Shown here in pieces: positions 1 through 8,951 of a DNA stretch of 54,063 nucleotides (its first letter is position 1; each line of letters opens with the position of its first letter). Made by a program: the position numbers and the translations under genes. The stretch is from an uncultured Dorea sp. GTDB lineage: Bacteria; Bacillota; Clostridia; Lachnospirales; Lachnospiraceae. The DNA lies in assembly GCA_900550865.1 (NCBI GenBank), contig URTM01000018.1:1-54063 (forward strand). Direction: 5' to 3'. The notes below the pieces were generated by a model. The model was not told where the DNA came from. It ran no database searches and was given only the letters and a program-made list of their open reading frames with translations.

Positions 1-43
1 CCCGCAAAGCCTTTATTTATGGGCTTTTCCGCGATTTTTCAAG

Positions 44-55
44 CTACTCAAACTC
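44..55 (-). other. Candidate left attachment core (guaA 3' end copy)
   Basis: Read on the minus strand the site is GAGTTTGAGTAG. This matches 10 of 12 bases of the guaA end (GAGTTTGAATAA) and preserves the codons E-F-E-stop. It lies about 100 bp outside the left direct-repeat pair, a plausible distance for a core site relative to arm sites. The match is short, so this is a candidate only. Confidence 0.35.
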
Positions 56-87
56 GTCTCACAGAAGATTAATCACAGTGATTTCAA

Positions 88-101
88 TAGCGTTTTCGCT
101 A
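88..101. promoter_or_regulatory. Operator-like palindrome TAGCG-N4-CGCTA, left-end copy
   Basis: TAGCGTTTTCGCTA is a perfect 5+5 inverted repeat. It has the same arms as the two sites upstream of the excisionase gene at 9176-9189 and 9211-9224, so it is probably a further binding site for the repressor encoded at 9310-9954. No gene whose promoter it would control is visible within the window. Confidence 0.5.
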
Positions 102-157
102 TTTTTTGTTGCTATATTTGCCATATTTTCCACCATGATTTTGACTGGCATAAAAAT

Positions 158-177
158 TGTACTCAAAATGAACTCAA
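158..177. repeat. Left pair of 9-bp direct repeats (putative integrase arm sites)
   Basis: TGTACTCAA at 158-166 and TGAACTCAA at 169-177 are spaced 11 bp start to start. The same pair with the same spacing and orientation occurs near the other end at 11873-11892. Helically phased direct repeats near both ends are typical of arm-type binding sites for Tn916-class integrases; that role is inferred. Confidence 0.5.
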
Positions 178-193
178 AACAACAAAATGAAAA

Positions 194-904
194 TTATTCT
201 TCGATCAACGGCATATTGATCAATTCCTGCAACTTTTTCTGCAATACTACTTTATCCGGCAATTGTAATTTATATTCCGCAACCATCATCGGAGATAATG
301 TTCTGCTCATTGCATATTCTACCACTTCATCATCCTTAGAAGCACAAAGAATCATTCCCACGCTTGGGTTCTCATTCTCTTTCTTCTTCTGACGATCCAA
401 TGCCTCCAAGTAGAAATCCATTTTAGAAATGTATTCCGGTTTGAATTTTCCAATCTTCAATTCGAAGGCAACCAGACACTGGAGTCCTCTATGGAAAAAC
501 AACAAATCAATTCGGAAATCTTCACCACCGACCTGTACTCGATATTCTTCATCAATGAATGTAAAATCCTTGCCTACTTCCAGAATAAACTCTTTCATAT
601 TCTGGATAAGACCTTTTCGCAAATCAGATTCCTTAAAATTTTTAGGCAAATCCAAAAATTCGATAACATACGAATCTAAGAACGGATTTTCTTTCAAACC
701 TTTTATCGGTTCCGGCAAGAGTTTTTCCTTAGAAAGCATATACCTCTCATAATATCCGCTGTTAATCTGTCTATCCAACTCTCTGGCTGAATAAGATTCT
801 TTTATACAAAGGGTTATATAGAAATGTCTTTCTTCCGCAGTTTTTGCTTTAGACATAATAGCAAGATGGTTACTCCAACTAATTTGTGTCAACAGTGTTG
901 TCAC
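194..904 (-). pseudogene. 5'-truncated YhcG/DUF1016-type PDDEXK nuclease
   Basis: The 236 codons correspond to the middle and C-terminus of the YhcG (DUF1016) family. The family's linker (SWSNHLAIM... SARELDRQI) is followed by a PD-(D/E)XK nuclease core, with Asp in FRIDLLFF and the E-L-K motif in VAFELKIGKF. Family members usually carry about 100 more N-terminal residues. Here the family-like reading extends only a few codons above the GTG (E-F-V precedes TTLLTQ) and then meets a TAA. The N-terminal DUF1016_N domain is therefore missing. The catalytic residues remain, so a short nuclease could still be made. It lies 63 bp downstream of the helicase gene on the same strand. Confidence 0.7.
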
Positions 905-967
905 AAATTCATTAACTTACAAATTACTTCACATTTATAGAAACTTGAGAAAATTCCATAAATATAA

Positions 968-3900
968 CTACCTGTCGCCGATATAAGCTCCTACAAACAC
1001 ATAGTCCGTCGTTTCTCCATACAAAGTTCCTTCGGTTACTAATGGAGCATATGGTGTAGACCAATCCCACTCCCATCCATATCCACTACGATTTCTGCTA
1101 TTTTGTGCTCGTAAAAGGTACGGTTTAGAAAACCGGAACATTTTTCCTGAATTTTTATATGCTACAAAATCACTTTTAGATATTTGATTATCTATAAATG
1201 TTTTTAACTTTAATGTATATCCTTGTTTGAATTTCGTAAACGTAATATCGCCTTCATAATCATGATTTTTACTACGCTCTACTACCAGGCTAATCACTTC
1301 TGATTGACTTCCTTTGTATATTCTCATCGCATTTTTAATAATTAATCTTTCGTATGGAGCATCCGTACCTAATCCTTCAAATTTATCTAATAAATTTACT
1401 GTACTGGTATTAGCTGATACATATACTTCTAATTCACGAACTGATTCTTTTTCTGCATCATCTGTTTCCTGTTCTTCTGTCAATGAAGGCATAACAAATT
1501 TATCATTGCTTTCACCCGAGAAATAACTATTAAGCTCATTTTCGTATTTTTTATATGTAGCTTCTGGGATATATGCACATTGTTTGTCAACCAGGTAACA
1601 TACCGGAATCTTCTTTTCTCCATTAGTAGAATTGATAGAAATATGCATTGTTGGAACATGCTTCATACCAGTTATTTTTTTCAGTTTTCCATTGTACGGT
1701 ACTAATTTATACTGCTGAATATCCGCTGTATTTTCAAGAACTTCCAACGTACCTTCGCTTGAATCACTCATTTCCTGTTCATCTTTATTCTCTATAACGA
1801 TCACGTTTTCAACTTTTTCATCACGTGTTTCCTTATAATCATCTGAATCATACATATCCTGATAATTATCTGATACTACATATAATTCACTGATTGCTCT
1901 GGTACATGCAACATAAAACTGATTTTTATCCATCCCACGCTGAACAACAATAACTTTTTCAAATTCTAAACCCTTTGTCATTGTCACCGGAATAACATTA
2001 TATATTCCTCGCAAAATTTCCTTACTATCTGAATAGAAATTCAATTTCGTTTTTTCTCTGATATCTGCTGAAATCATACTATCATCTTCTACAATAACCG
2101 CAACTCGATCATCATCAGCAACTGTAATTTCAGGTATTTCTTCAACTGTTTTTTGTATGCCCTCTAAACCGTAAGGTTCCATTGCAATGTTCAAATTGTC
2201 TTTCACATAAGTGGTAATCTCTCTTGCATTACGATAGTTCTCTTTTATTTCATACTTATCAGAATAGATTTCTTCCGGAATGTCATCCAACTGCATAATA
2301 CCTTTACAGTTAATACACTGGTTGACATCCCCAAAAACATTCAGAACTGCAGACGGGTACATTGTTCTAACCATTCTTAATTCTATCGGTGAAAAATCTT
2401 GAAATTCATCAATATACATATACTTTCTATTTCCATCACAAGTACCAAAAAGTTGATGCAAAATATATGTCATTTCAAATGCTTTTGTCAGTGGTACCTC
2501 TATTTCCTTATCTGTTACAAATGTCACGCCAAGCATTGATAAAATTCCATCGAACAAATACTGATATTTCCCTTTTGCTCCTCTTTGTTCTGCCAAGCGT
2601 TTTCTCTTTCGCTCAATCTTCTCATATTCTTCAAAATATGAAAATGGCGTATATCCTACCTTCTCCAATAATTCTTCTGTTTTAGCAAACAGTTGTAACA
2701 ATTTTTCAAATGAAGTATCGTATTGAAGATTTTTGTTTTCTATTGAACGTTCAATTACCATTTTATTATCCAGAATATACTGTAAAACTTCTCTTTTATT
2801 TTCCAGACGTTCAATTCTGGCTAATTGCCAATCAATATATTTACAATATTCTTCCGCTTCTTCTTCAGAAATATTATTCCATTCTGTTAAGAGTTTATAA
2901 GCATCTTCTTTATCCATTGCTTCGTTTCTATATAGTTGCAATAACTGCAACATTGGAACTGCACCTTCCAGCGTAATAGATTTGAAATACCGGACTCTGG
3001 AAAATTCGTCATAATCCATTTCAGAACATGCTTTTCTCGTATAGTAAAAGCCTCTTGATAGTTCTTCTTTTGATAACGTTCTATTAGATTTTTCTTTAGT
3101 AAAGCATTTTCTTTCTTGTAAAAAACAAACCAAATCTTTTGTCAGTTCATACAATTCTCTTTCACGAATTGCATTATCAATTTGCCTAATCAATCTTTCA
3201 ATATCTTTTTTTCCACACTGGCTAATCTCTTTTGCTGAACTTGTATACAATTTATACATTTCATTTGCAAAATCTTTTTTACCACCAAGCAACGCTATAT
3301 GCTTATCCATCATATTCGTGATAGTATTTTGCTCCGTATTGAAAAATTGTTTTCCTTTTGTATTCGAGTTGAAATTATCTTTTACATCCTCCAATAAATC
3401 CCAAAGATACCCTTCGTCATAATAATCCTCAATGACTGTACCATCATCTATAACTGCAAATGGCTCATAGCTAATTCCCATTGCATCAAAATATTGCTTA
3501 CAACACGCCTCATAAAAAGATGCTGTTGTAAACTGCTGTACTTTTTCTATTTGAAGTAACTTAGATAATTCCTTGCTTTCTCTTCCTAAAATATCCGTTG
3601 GAGAAATAACCATGATATCATCCATACGAATATCTGGATTGTTATATCTCATATAACGGATTTTGTGCATTAAAATCATCGTTTTTCCAGAACCAGCACA
3701 ACCAAGAACTAAAATATTCCTATCTTTATCAGAAGTGATAATGTTATACTGATTTTGCTGAATAGATTCAACAATATCGTGTATTCTTTTATTCTGCTGA
3801 TTTGCTGCGATAATTTTAGCAAGATGTGTATCTGTAAACTTTAAAATTTCTTTTTTCTGTCCGCCGCCTCGATTATATTTATCTTCGTATCCTTTATAAG

Positions 3901-5278
3901 CAGAATTAACAATATGTATATCTCTCACAAAGTTTAATCCTGTTTTCTCATCTCCGATATATATTTCATATTGATGATAAAGGGATGCCCTCTTATCAGC
4001 CCAGTCTGTTACCCAACCGTGAATTGCTTGCCTTCCTATGTATAACTCACAATCATCTTTATAATCAATATGACAGAAATAGGGTTCTTTTAATACCTTT
4101 TTTACTTTTCTATCAACTTCATACTCAGCATTTCTTGTGTCAGGATAAACCCAATCTGTTTGCACAAATCCCCAACGGTCTATGTATGTTCTTGAAAATG
4201 GTTCGTAATCCTTCAAAACATCTTCTCTAAGTTTATCTTTATAATATCCTTTGATCTGAGCAACGCATTTTTTGAAATAAGCAGCTTCCATCATATCCTG
4301 TTTCGGATCCATTTCATCTTTTTCTATAATTTTCTTTCTTGCTGGGTCAAGATTTCCTTCCTCATCATAACCACTGGCATCATAGCCCCTATAATCATAA
4401 CCGGCTTTGTTGTAACCATCCTCATCATAGCCATTTTCATTATAACCATCTCGGTCATAGCCTTTGATATCATACCCATTTCGGTTATAACCATCCCGAT
4501 CATAGCCTTCTGCATTATATCCCGCACGATTGTAACCTTCTCGATCATAACCTGAATGATTGTATCCAGTTACACTATGGTATCCCTCCCGATCATAACC
4601 ATCTATATCAAAACCATTAATGTTAAAGCCGTCTTTGTCAAAGCCATGCAAATTAAATCCGGTATAAATATGAAAACCAGACTCATCAAACAGATCCTTA
4701 GTATATCCGTCTACGCTTACACCACCTCGATCAAAGCCATCAATACCATAACCAAGAATATTGTAACCATCTTCAGAAATACCATTCAAATTAAAACCAT
4801 CTTTATTATAACCATTTCTATCAAATCCATATACATCAAATCCATCTCGTGTATATCCTTCAATATCAAATCCGTCTCGATTAAACCCATCTCGATCATA
4901 GCCTTCTTTACTATAGCCATCTCGACCGTAACCTTCTGCATCATATCCTGCACGATTGTAGCCATCTCGATTGTAACCTTCTATGTTAAAACCTTCTCGA
5001 TCATACCCTTCCGCATCTATCCCTTCTCGGTTAAAACCTTCTTTGTCATAACCTTCTCGATTATAGCCATCTCGGCCATAGCCTTCTTCGTTAAAACCTT
5101 CTGCATCATAACCATCTTTATCTCTTCCCGATAATTTATTAATGCCATTTTTATTCACACCCTGTTTATTATATCCTTGACGATCATAGCCTTCTCTATT
5201 GTACCCCATTCGATCATATCCATCACGGTTATAGCCATCTCTATCAAATCCAAATTTATCATATACGTTTTTTGCCAT
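968..5278 (-). CDS. HelD-like SF1 helicase with N-terminal G-[YF]-[DN]-x-x pentad repeat domain
   Basis: This 1436-residue protein starts at ATG 5278 behind GGGGAAAG. Residues about 10-308 are some 60 tandem pentads such as GYDRD, GYNRE and GFNIE, with Tyr or Phe every fifth residue and alternating Arg/Lys and Asp/Glu; a few units are six residues long. Residues about 330-500 resemble the HelD region before the motor (YIGRQAIHGWVTDWADKRASLY; ILAANQQ-like segment). Motor motifs follow: Walker A GCAGSGKT near 526, DEFQDF near 957, TKGLEFEKV near 1100 and YVACTRA near 1120. About 290 unassigned C-terminal residues complete it. HelD proteins are UvrD-like ATPases that release stalled RNA polymerase; whether this one binds polymerase or nucleic acid is unknown. 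I know no assigned function for the repeat domain. It lies in a mobile element next to nuclease genes, so defence is a reasonable guess only. Confidence 0.85.
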   Translation of the reverse strand: MAKNVYDKFGFDRDGYNRDGYDRMGYNREGYDRQGYNKQGVNKNGINKLSGRDKDGYDAEGFNEEGYGRDGYNREGYDKEGFNREGIDAEGYDREGFNIEGYNRDGYNRAGYDAEGYGRDGYSKEGYDRDGFNRDGFDIEGYTRDGFDVYGFDRNGYNKDGFNLNGISEDGYNILGYGIDGFDRGGVSVDGYTKDLFDESGFHIYTGFNLHGFDKDGFNINGFDIDGYDREGYHSVTGYNHSGYDREGYNRAGYNAEGYDRDGYNRNGYDIKGYDRDGYNENGYDEDGYNKAGYDYRGYDASGYDEEGNLDPARKKIIEKDEMDPKQDMMEAAYFKKCVAQIKGYYKDKLREDVLKDYEPFSRTYIDRWGFVQTDWVYPDTRNAEYEVDRKVKKVLKEPYFCHIDYKDDCELYIGRQAIHGWVTDWADKRASLYHQYEIYIGDEKTGLNFVRDIHIVNSAYKGYEDKYNRGGGQKKEILKFTDTHLAKIIAANQQNKRIHDIVESIQQNQYNIITSDKDRNILVLGCAGSGKTMILMHKIRYMRYNNPDIRMDDIMVISPTDILGRESKELSKLLQIEKVQQFTTASFYEACCKQYFDAMGISYEPFAVIDDGTVIEDYYDEGYLWDLLEDVKDNFNSNTKGKQFFNTEQNTITNMMDKHIALLGGKKDFANEMYKLYTSSAKEISQCGKKDIERLIRQIDNAIRERELYELTKDLVCFLQERKCFTKEKSNRTLSKEELSRGFYYTRKACSEMDYDEFSRVRYFKSITLEGAVPMLQLLQLYRNEAMDKEDAYKLLTEWNNISEEEAEEYCKYIDWQLARIERLENKREVLQYILDNKMVIERSIENKNLQYDTSFEKLLQLFAKTEELLEKVGYTPFSYFEEYEKIERKRKRLAEQRGAKGKYQYLFDGILSMLGVTFVTDKEIEVPLTKAFEMTYILHQLFGTCDGNRKYMYIDEFQDFSPIELRMVRTMYPSAVLNVFGDVNQCINCKGIMQLDDIPEEIYSDKYEIKENYRNAREITTYVKDNLNIAMEPYGLEGIQKTVEEIPEITVADDDRVAVIVEDDSMISADIREKTKLNFYSDSKEILRGIYNVIPVTMTKGLEFEKVIVVQRGMDKNQFYVACTRAISELYVVSDNYQDMYDSDDYKETRDEKVENVIVIENKDEQEMSDSSEGTLEVLENTADIQQYKLVPYNGKLKKITGMKHVPTMHISINSTNGEKKIPVCYLVDKQCAYIPEATYKKYENELNSYFSGESNDKFVMPSLTEEQETDDAEKESVRELEVYVSANTSTVNLLDKFEGLGTDAPYERLIIKNAMRIYKGSQSEVISLVVERSKNHDYEGDITFTKFKQGYTLKLKTFIDNQISKSDFVAYKNSGKMFRFSKPYLLRAQNSRNRSGYGWEWDWSTPYAPLVTEGTLYGETTDYVFVGAYIGDR
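4340..5251 (-). repeat. Coding tandem 15-bp repeats (about 60 pentads)
   Basis: The 5' fifth of the helicase gene is a tandem array with a 15-bp period encoding G-[YF]-[DN]-x-x. The copies have diverged at DNA level, with mixed codons for Gly, Tyr and Asp, while the protein pattern is strictly kept. That points to selection on the protein rather than recent slippage. The repeats lack TAA/TAG/TGA on the opposite strand and so create a long spurious plus-strand frame at 4556-5134. Confidence 0.9.
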
Positions 5279-5458
5279 TTTTCTTTCCCCTTCGGTACAA
5301 TAACTTTTCAACCAAAATTATAAAATTCTGTCTTTCTTCCATGATAGTAATCCCACTACTCAATTCCATTTTCTATTACTTAATCAAAAACATTTTTCTA
5401 GACAATATTAAAGATATTATACATCAAATTTGATTCTTTTACATCCTTCTTCATACAC

Positions 5459-5887
5459 TTATTCATATGTTTTTCCATCAATAGTCAATTTAAACTGGTC
5501 TGGATTATGCACAATATCATACCCTTTTCCGTATTCAACAGGTTCATATTTCACTATCATTACTGGCTCATGTCCTTCTATTTTGTCTTAAAAAAGATAT
5601 ACCCTCATATCGACATTGGTCGCATATCCTCTGTCTGTAGAAAATTTAATTGTATGAAATGAATTTTCCTTACACATCTCAATCAATAATTTTGCAAACT
5701 CTTCTTTATCTTCAATATTATCTCGATTAGCTGCTACTGTAAGATATTGATCTCGATTCATACTTATACTGCTAACAACGTCTGGAGCCATTGGTACGTC
5801 TTCCTCAGAATTCGGCTTTATAAAATACTCCATTGTAATAATCAATACCGCCATTACACATAATACCCATATACATTTTTTATTCAT
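5459..5887 (-). pseudogene. Small membrane-anchored protein interrupted by an in-frame stop
   Basis: The frame starts at ATG 5887 with a basic tip and one hydrophobic segment (WVLCVMAVLIITM), so it is membrane-anchored or exported. It ends after 99 residues at a TAA (5588-5590). The same frame stays open for 42 more codons that read like protein (EPVMIVKYEPVEYG, then VHNPDQFKLTIDGKTYE) and stops at 5459-5461. The simplest reading is a 142-residue protein cut by a nonsense change (AAA to TAA) or read through. The family is not recognised. It lies between the helicase gene and a divergent XRE regulator. Confidence 0.6.
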
Positions 5888-5897
5888 ATCTCTATCC

Positions 5898-5931
5898 CTT
5901 ATATTTGCAAGTTATACATTGCAATTATAAG
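5898..5931. promoter_or_regulatory. Inverted repeat, likely XRE operator
   Basis: CTTATATTTGCAA (5898-5910) and TTGCAATTATAAG (5919-5931) form a 12/13-matched inverted repeat with an 8-bp spacer. It lies between the divergent small membrane gene and the XRE gene that starts near 5990. Location and symmetry suggest the binding site of that regulator. Confidence 0.5.
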
Positions 5932-5989
5932 AATTTTTTAAAGTAAAATCAATACAGGTACAGTGATATTGATGAAAGGTATGGATTTT

Positions 5990-6244
5990 ATGGAGCAAAA
6001 GCTACGACAAATTAATGACATTTCTCTCGGAAACAATCTACGAAATTTAAGAAATGCAGCTAATCTTACTCAAGAACAGGTCGTTGCTCAATTACAATTA
6101 CGCAACCTTCCAACCACACGCAGCATCTACTCTCAAATAGAGGCCGGCACCTACAATATTAAAATCAGCGAACTTATTGCATTGGCAGAAATTTTCCATA
6201 CCGATTTCAATACAATTTTTAATGGATTATCCAACAACAAATAA
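5990..6244 (+). CDS. XRE-family helix-turn-helix regulator
   Basis: This is an 84-residue single-domain protein. Residues from about LGNNLRNLRNAANLTQEQV to SIYSQIEAGTYNI form a Cro/C1-type helix-turn-helix, followed by the usual SELIALAEIF tail. The ATG at 5990 is preferred because GAAAGG lies 10 bp upstream; an in-frame GTG at 5963 and ATGs at 5972 and 5981 are possible but badly spaced. It is divergent from the interrupted membrane gene and shares the 5898-5931 inverted repeat with it, so it probably autoregulates. A terminator hairpin follows directly. Confidence 0.8.
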   Translation: MEQKLRQINDISLGNNLRNLRNAANLTQEQVVAQLQLRNLPTTRSIYSQIEAGTYNIKISELIALAEIFHTDFNTIFNGLSNNK

Positions 6245-6246
6245 CC

Positions 6247-6289
6247 CTGGATTAACAGTTTTATTCTGTCATCCAGAGTTTTGTTGTTT
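6247..6289 (+). terminator. Rho-independent terminator after the XRE gene
   Basis: CTGGATTAACAG and CTGTCATCCAG pair around a TTTTATT loop, followed by a T-rich stretch. It begins three bases after the stop codon and lies between convergent genes, so it may serve both. Confidence 0.65.
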
Positions 6290-6299
6290 CACAATTCTG

Positions 6300-6677
6300 T
6301 TATACGTAGATCATTTCCTTTATAATAATTTCATCCACTCTGCTCCGTATCCCATTCATTCTCCGTACCCATTCGTACCTGTCCTTTTTCTTTAAATCCT
6401 CCGTCACACCTTCTTTTTCCATTAATTGCTTCATCATCACATTTCTGCGTTCCGTTGCCTGCTCATTCAGATCAGCCAGATACGTCCACAACTGTCCGAA
6501 TAAAATCAGCTCATTAAACACTATTGGCTTTACTTGTCTCAGATACTCTCTGTGCAATCTGCCATAATGCCCGATACTTCTTTTTTCTTCTGGCATTTTT
6601 AATTTGGGAACATAGTAATCACCCACCAACACATAATCAATTCCGTTTTCATGAATTCTCTTTTTTAATTCCTGCAT
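6300..6677 (-). CDS. tnpV: TnpV transposon-encoded protein
   Basis: The protein matches the TnpV family of Tn4451-type mobilizable elements: a GDYYVPKLKMPE-like head, YGRLHREYLRQVKP, and the characteristic end ending in IIIKEMIYV. The biochemical role of the family is not established. ATG 6677 (MQELKK) is preferred, with GAGG 8 bp upstream. An ATG at 6707 overlaps the relaxase stop as ATGA and would give 135 residues. It is probably co-transcribed with the upstream relaxase. Confidence 0.8.
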   Translation of the reverse strand: MQELKKRIHENGIDYVLVGDYYVPKLKMPEEKRSIGHYGRLHREYLRQVKPIVFNELILFGQLWTYLADLNEQATERRNVMMKQLMEKEGVTEDLKKKDRYEWVRRMNGIRSRVDEIIIKEMIYV

Positions 6678-6703
6678 ACTTTTGTCCTCACTTTCTGTAA
6701 TTA

Positions 6704-7960
6704 TCATTCAACTTCCATGCCCTTTTTCGGTACGTTTTCCCTGCGTTTGCAGGAACTTTTACTCCGTTTCGCTTCCTCATCATATTGATGGAGCTTATCA
6801 AGTACACTTTGCTTCTTCTGCTGTGTTTGCTGAGGACTTTTATTGCCATTTTCAATACCGCCCTGAGTTTTCAAATATTCCTCAACCAACATCTGCGATT
6901 TATTAAACGCCCTCATAAAACTGTCAACGCTGCGATAACCAGCCTCGGTCACTGTTTCTTTCAATAATGAACTTTGCTTTGTTCTTTCTGAAATCAGATA
7001 TGTGATGGAATTCATCAACTCTTTTTTCTCTTTCAGACGAAATGTGCCGGATAGACCAGTCAATTCATCCAGACGTTTCTGCTTCTTCTGAATCTGATCA
7101 TCAATCTCTCGAATTGATTTTCGGATTCCTAAAAGTTCCCTTCGCACTTTCTGCATCTGCTTAAATATTTCCATGTCAACTTTTAATTCTGGTTTCTCAG
7201 GAGCTGCAGCCATCCTAATCTTTTCCAAAAGAATATCAACCGCTTTTTGCAAAATTACTCTCAGTAATCCAGGCTTTTGACCTTCTTTTTGAATAGATTC
7301 TTTTACCGGCAGACTGATATTTTTCTGTTTGACTTCTGCAATCTCATCAGAGGGAACGCCCGCAACAAAAGCTTCATCTACTGTTCGATTCCACTCCTTC
7401 CTTGCTTCATTATCAGCCTGAATTTCTTCCGCCTTTGGATTGTTCTTTCCAATCTTCTTCGTTGCCAGATATGGTCCATCTGGTTCAAAGACACTTAGTT
7501 TTTCTGCTTCATCTTTCACCAACTGATTCATCAAATCCGTATACATCTTCTTTACATCTTTTAAAAAAGATGAATGTTTAAAGATTTCTTCCTTGCTGTC
7601 AAAGAAAGTCATTTCATAAATTTCACCTTTCGGAACAATATAACAGCCGAGTTTAATATTTCCGTTTTCATCCAGAATTTTCTTCTTTGTTCGAACATGC
7701 TTCCCTTTTTCATCGTAAAACATATTCCGACTGGCTCGCTTTATCTCTTTCTTCTCCAAAACCTTTCGTTCACTGTAAATCAAATGAATATGGTAATTTG
7801 TTTTCTTTTTATTATGATGCAAAGCAGCCGTACACTGCACTCCATAAGTGCTTCGAAACTGTTCTGCAAACAACTGTAATAGCAAGTTCCGATCATATTC
7901 TTGAAAACTTTCCGGCAGTGCAATGACCAGTTGTCTGCTTGTTCGGATAAAGATGTGCAT
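6704..7960 (-). pseudogene. MobA/MobL-type relaxase, N-terminus lost by fusion to integrase
   Basis: Family similarity begins at RQLVIALPESF and includes the metal-binding HxH motif (HHNKKKTNYHIHLIYSER), then a long charged region with coiled-coil character (about residues 260-390). The N-terminal 40-50 residues that hold motif I of these relaxases are absent. The first nine or so codons (MHIFIRTS) are integrase gene sequence read in another frame. Relaxases nick oriT during mobilization. The HUH metal site survives without the N-terminal part, so activity is doubtful. The C-terminus, which overlaps the tnpV region, looks complete. Confidence 0.75.
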
Positions 7961-8951
7961 AAGTGTTCAGCGTTGTTTCTACCTTTTCATGTCCGAGCCG
8001 ATTTGCAATCTCCAGCGGTGAAAAGCCCAATTCAATCAGCATACTTGCATGGGAATGCCTCAAATCGTGTACTCTTATCTGTTTTACGCCACTTTCTTTA
8101 ATTCCTCGCTGCATTTCATGCTCCAGATAATATTTCGTAATAGGGAACAACCTGTCGTCCTCCTGCAAATCATATAAGCTGTCCATATAATCTTTGATAT
8201 CTGCAGCCAGAAACTCTGGAATGGTAATCACTCTCTTGCTTTTCGATGTCTTTGGTGGAGTGATCACATCTTTCTTACCAAGACGTTGATATGATTTTGT
8301 GATAGCAATTGTTCTCTTTTCCAAATCCACATCTTTCGGATTCAGAGCCAAAAGTTCTCCCAAACGCATTCCCGTCCAGTACAAAGTCATAAATGCCATA
8401 TAAGAAAGCCTTTTGTTCATAACACTGTCGATAAACCTCCTAAACTCCTCTCCTGTCCAGAAATCCATTTCTTCTGCCTTACTCTTACCCATGCTTCCGG
8501 CTTTTGCACAGGGATTACTTTTCAAATCATAATATCGAACCGCATAATTAAAAATTGCACTCAACTGGTTATTGATTGTTTTCAGATAAGTGGGTGAATA
8601 CCCCATTTTAATCAACTCATTCTGCCATTGCCGGATGTCAGCTGCAGTAATATCATTTACCCGCTTATTCCCAAAATACGGGAGAATTTTCAGCTCCACA
8701 ATATACTTTTTCGTTCTCATGGTATGCTCCCGCAGGCGAGTTTCCATATCTGCACAATACATCTTCCAAAAATCCGCAAACTTCATATCAAAATCCGCTT
8801 TTTGCGTAATAAGGAAATTTCGAAGCCATTCCTCCGCCTCTCTTTTGGTCGCAAAACCTCTTTTGGTAGATTTCCGACGTTTTCCTTGCCAATCCGTATA
8901 ACGATACTGAATCAACCATTTTCCTGTTTTCTTGTCTTTTTCCGCTTTCAT
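7893..8951 (-). CDS. int: Tyrosine integrase (Tn916-class) with altered C-terminus
   Basis: This is a 352-residue site-specific recombinase. Residues 1-50 form an arm-binding AP2-like domain (KTGKWLIQYRYTDWQGK), followed by a SAM-like core-binding domain and the catalytic domain. The catalytic residues are visible: Arg in TGMRLGELL, Lys in the PPKTSKSKR strand, HDLRH, GHEK and Tyr in LNTYAHLYP. After YPNKQ the last 13 residues (TTGHCTAGKFSRI) come from the relaxase gene read out of frame, so the normal tail is lost. ATG 8951 overlaps the excisionase stop as ATGA behind GGGAGG. All catalytic residues remain, so function is possible. Confidence 0.9.
   Translation of the reverse strand: MKAEKDKKTGKWLIQYRYTDWQGKRRKSTKRGFATKREAEEWLRNFLITQKADFDMKFADFWKMYCADMETRLREHTMRTKKYIVELKILPYFGNKRVNDITAADIRQWQNELIKMGYSPTYLKTINNQLSAIFNYAVRYYDLKSNPCAKAGSMGKSKAEEMDFWTGEEFRRFIDSVMNKRLSYMAFMTLYWTGMRLGELLALNPKDVDLEKRTIAITKSYQRLGKKDVITPPKTSKSKRVITIPEFLAADIKDYMDSLYDLQEDDRLFPITKYYLEHEMQRGIKESGVKQIRVHDLRHSHASMLIELGFSPLEIANRLGHEKVETTLNTYAHLYPNKQTTGHCTAGKFSRI

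Noticed and set aside
1..33. Possible terminator hairpin (AAAGCC/GGCTTT)
   Set aside because: Only about six pairs form and the partner gene is outside the window.
78..392. Plus-strand frame at the left end
   Set aside because: It overlaps the nuclease domain of the YhcG fragment in antisense and has no support of its own.
4556..5134. 192-codon open frame on the plus strand rich in Ile, Ser and Thr
   Set aside because: It is the reverse complement of the pentad-repeat region; the repeat codons simply lack stops on the opposite strand.
4340..5251. Tandem repeats considered as a CRISPR array
   Set aside because: The 15-bp period lies within a coding frame with no spacers.
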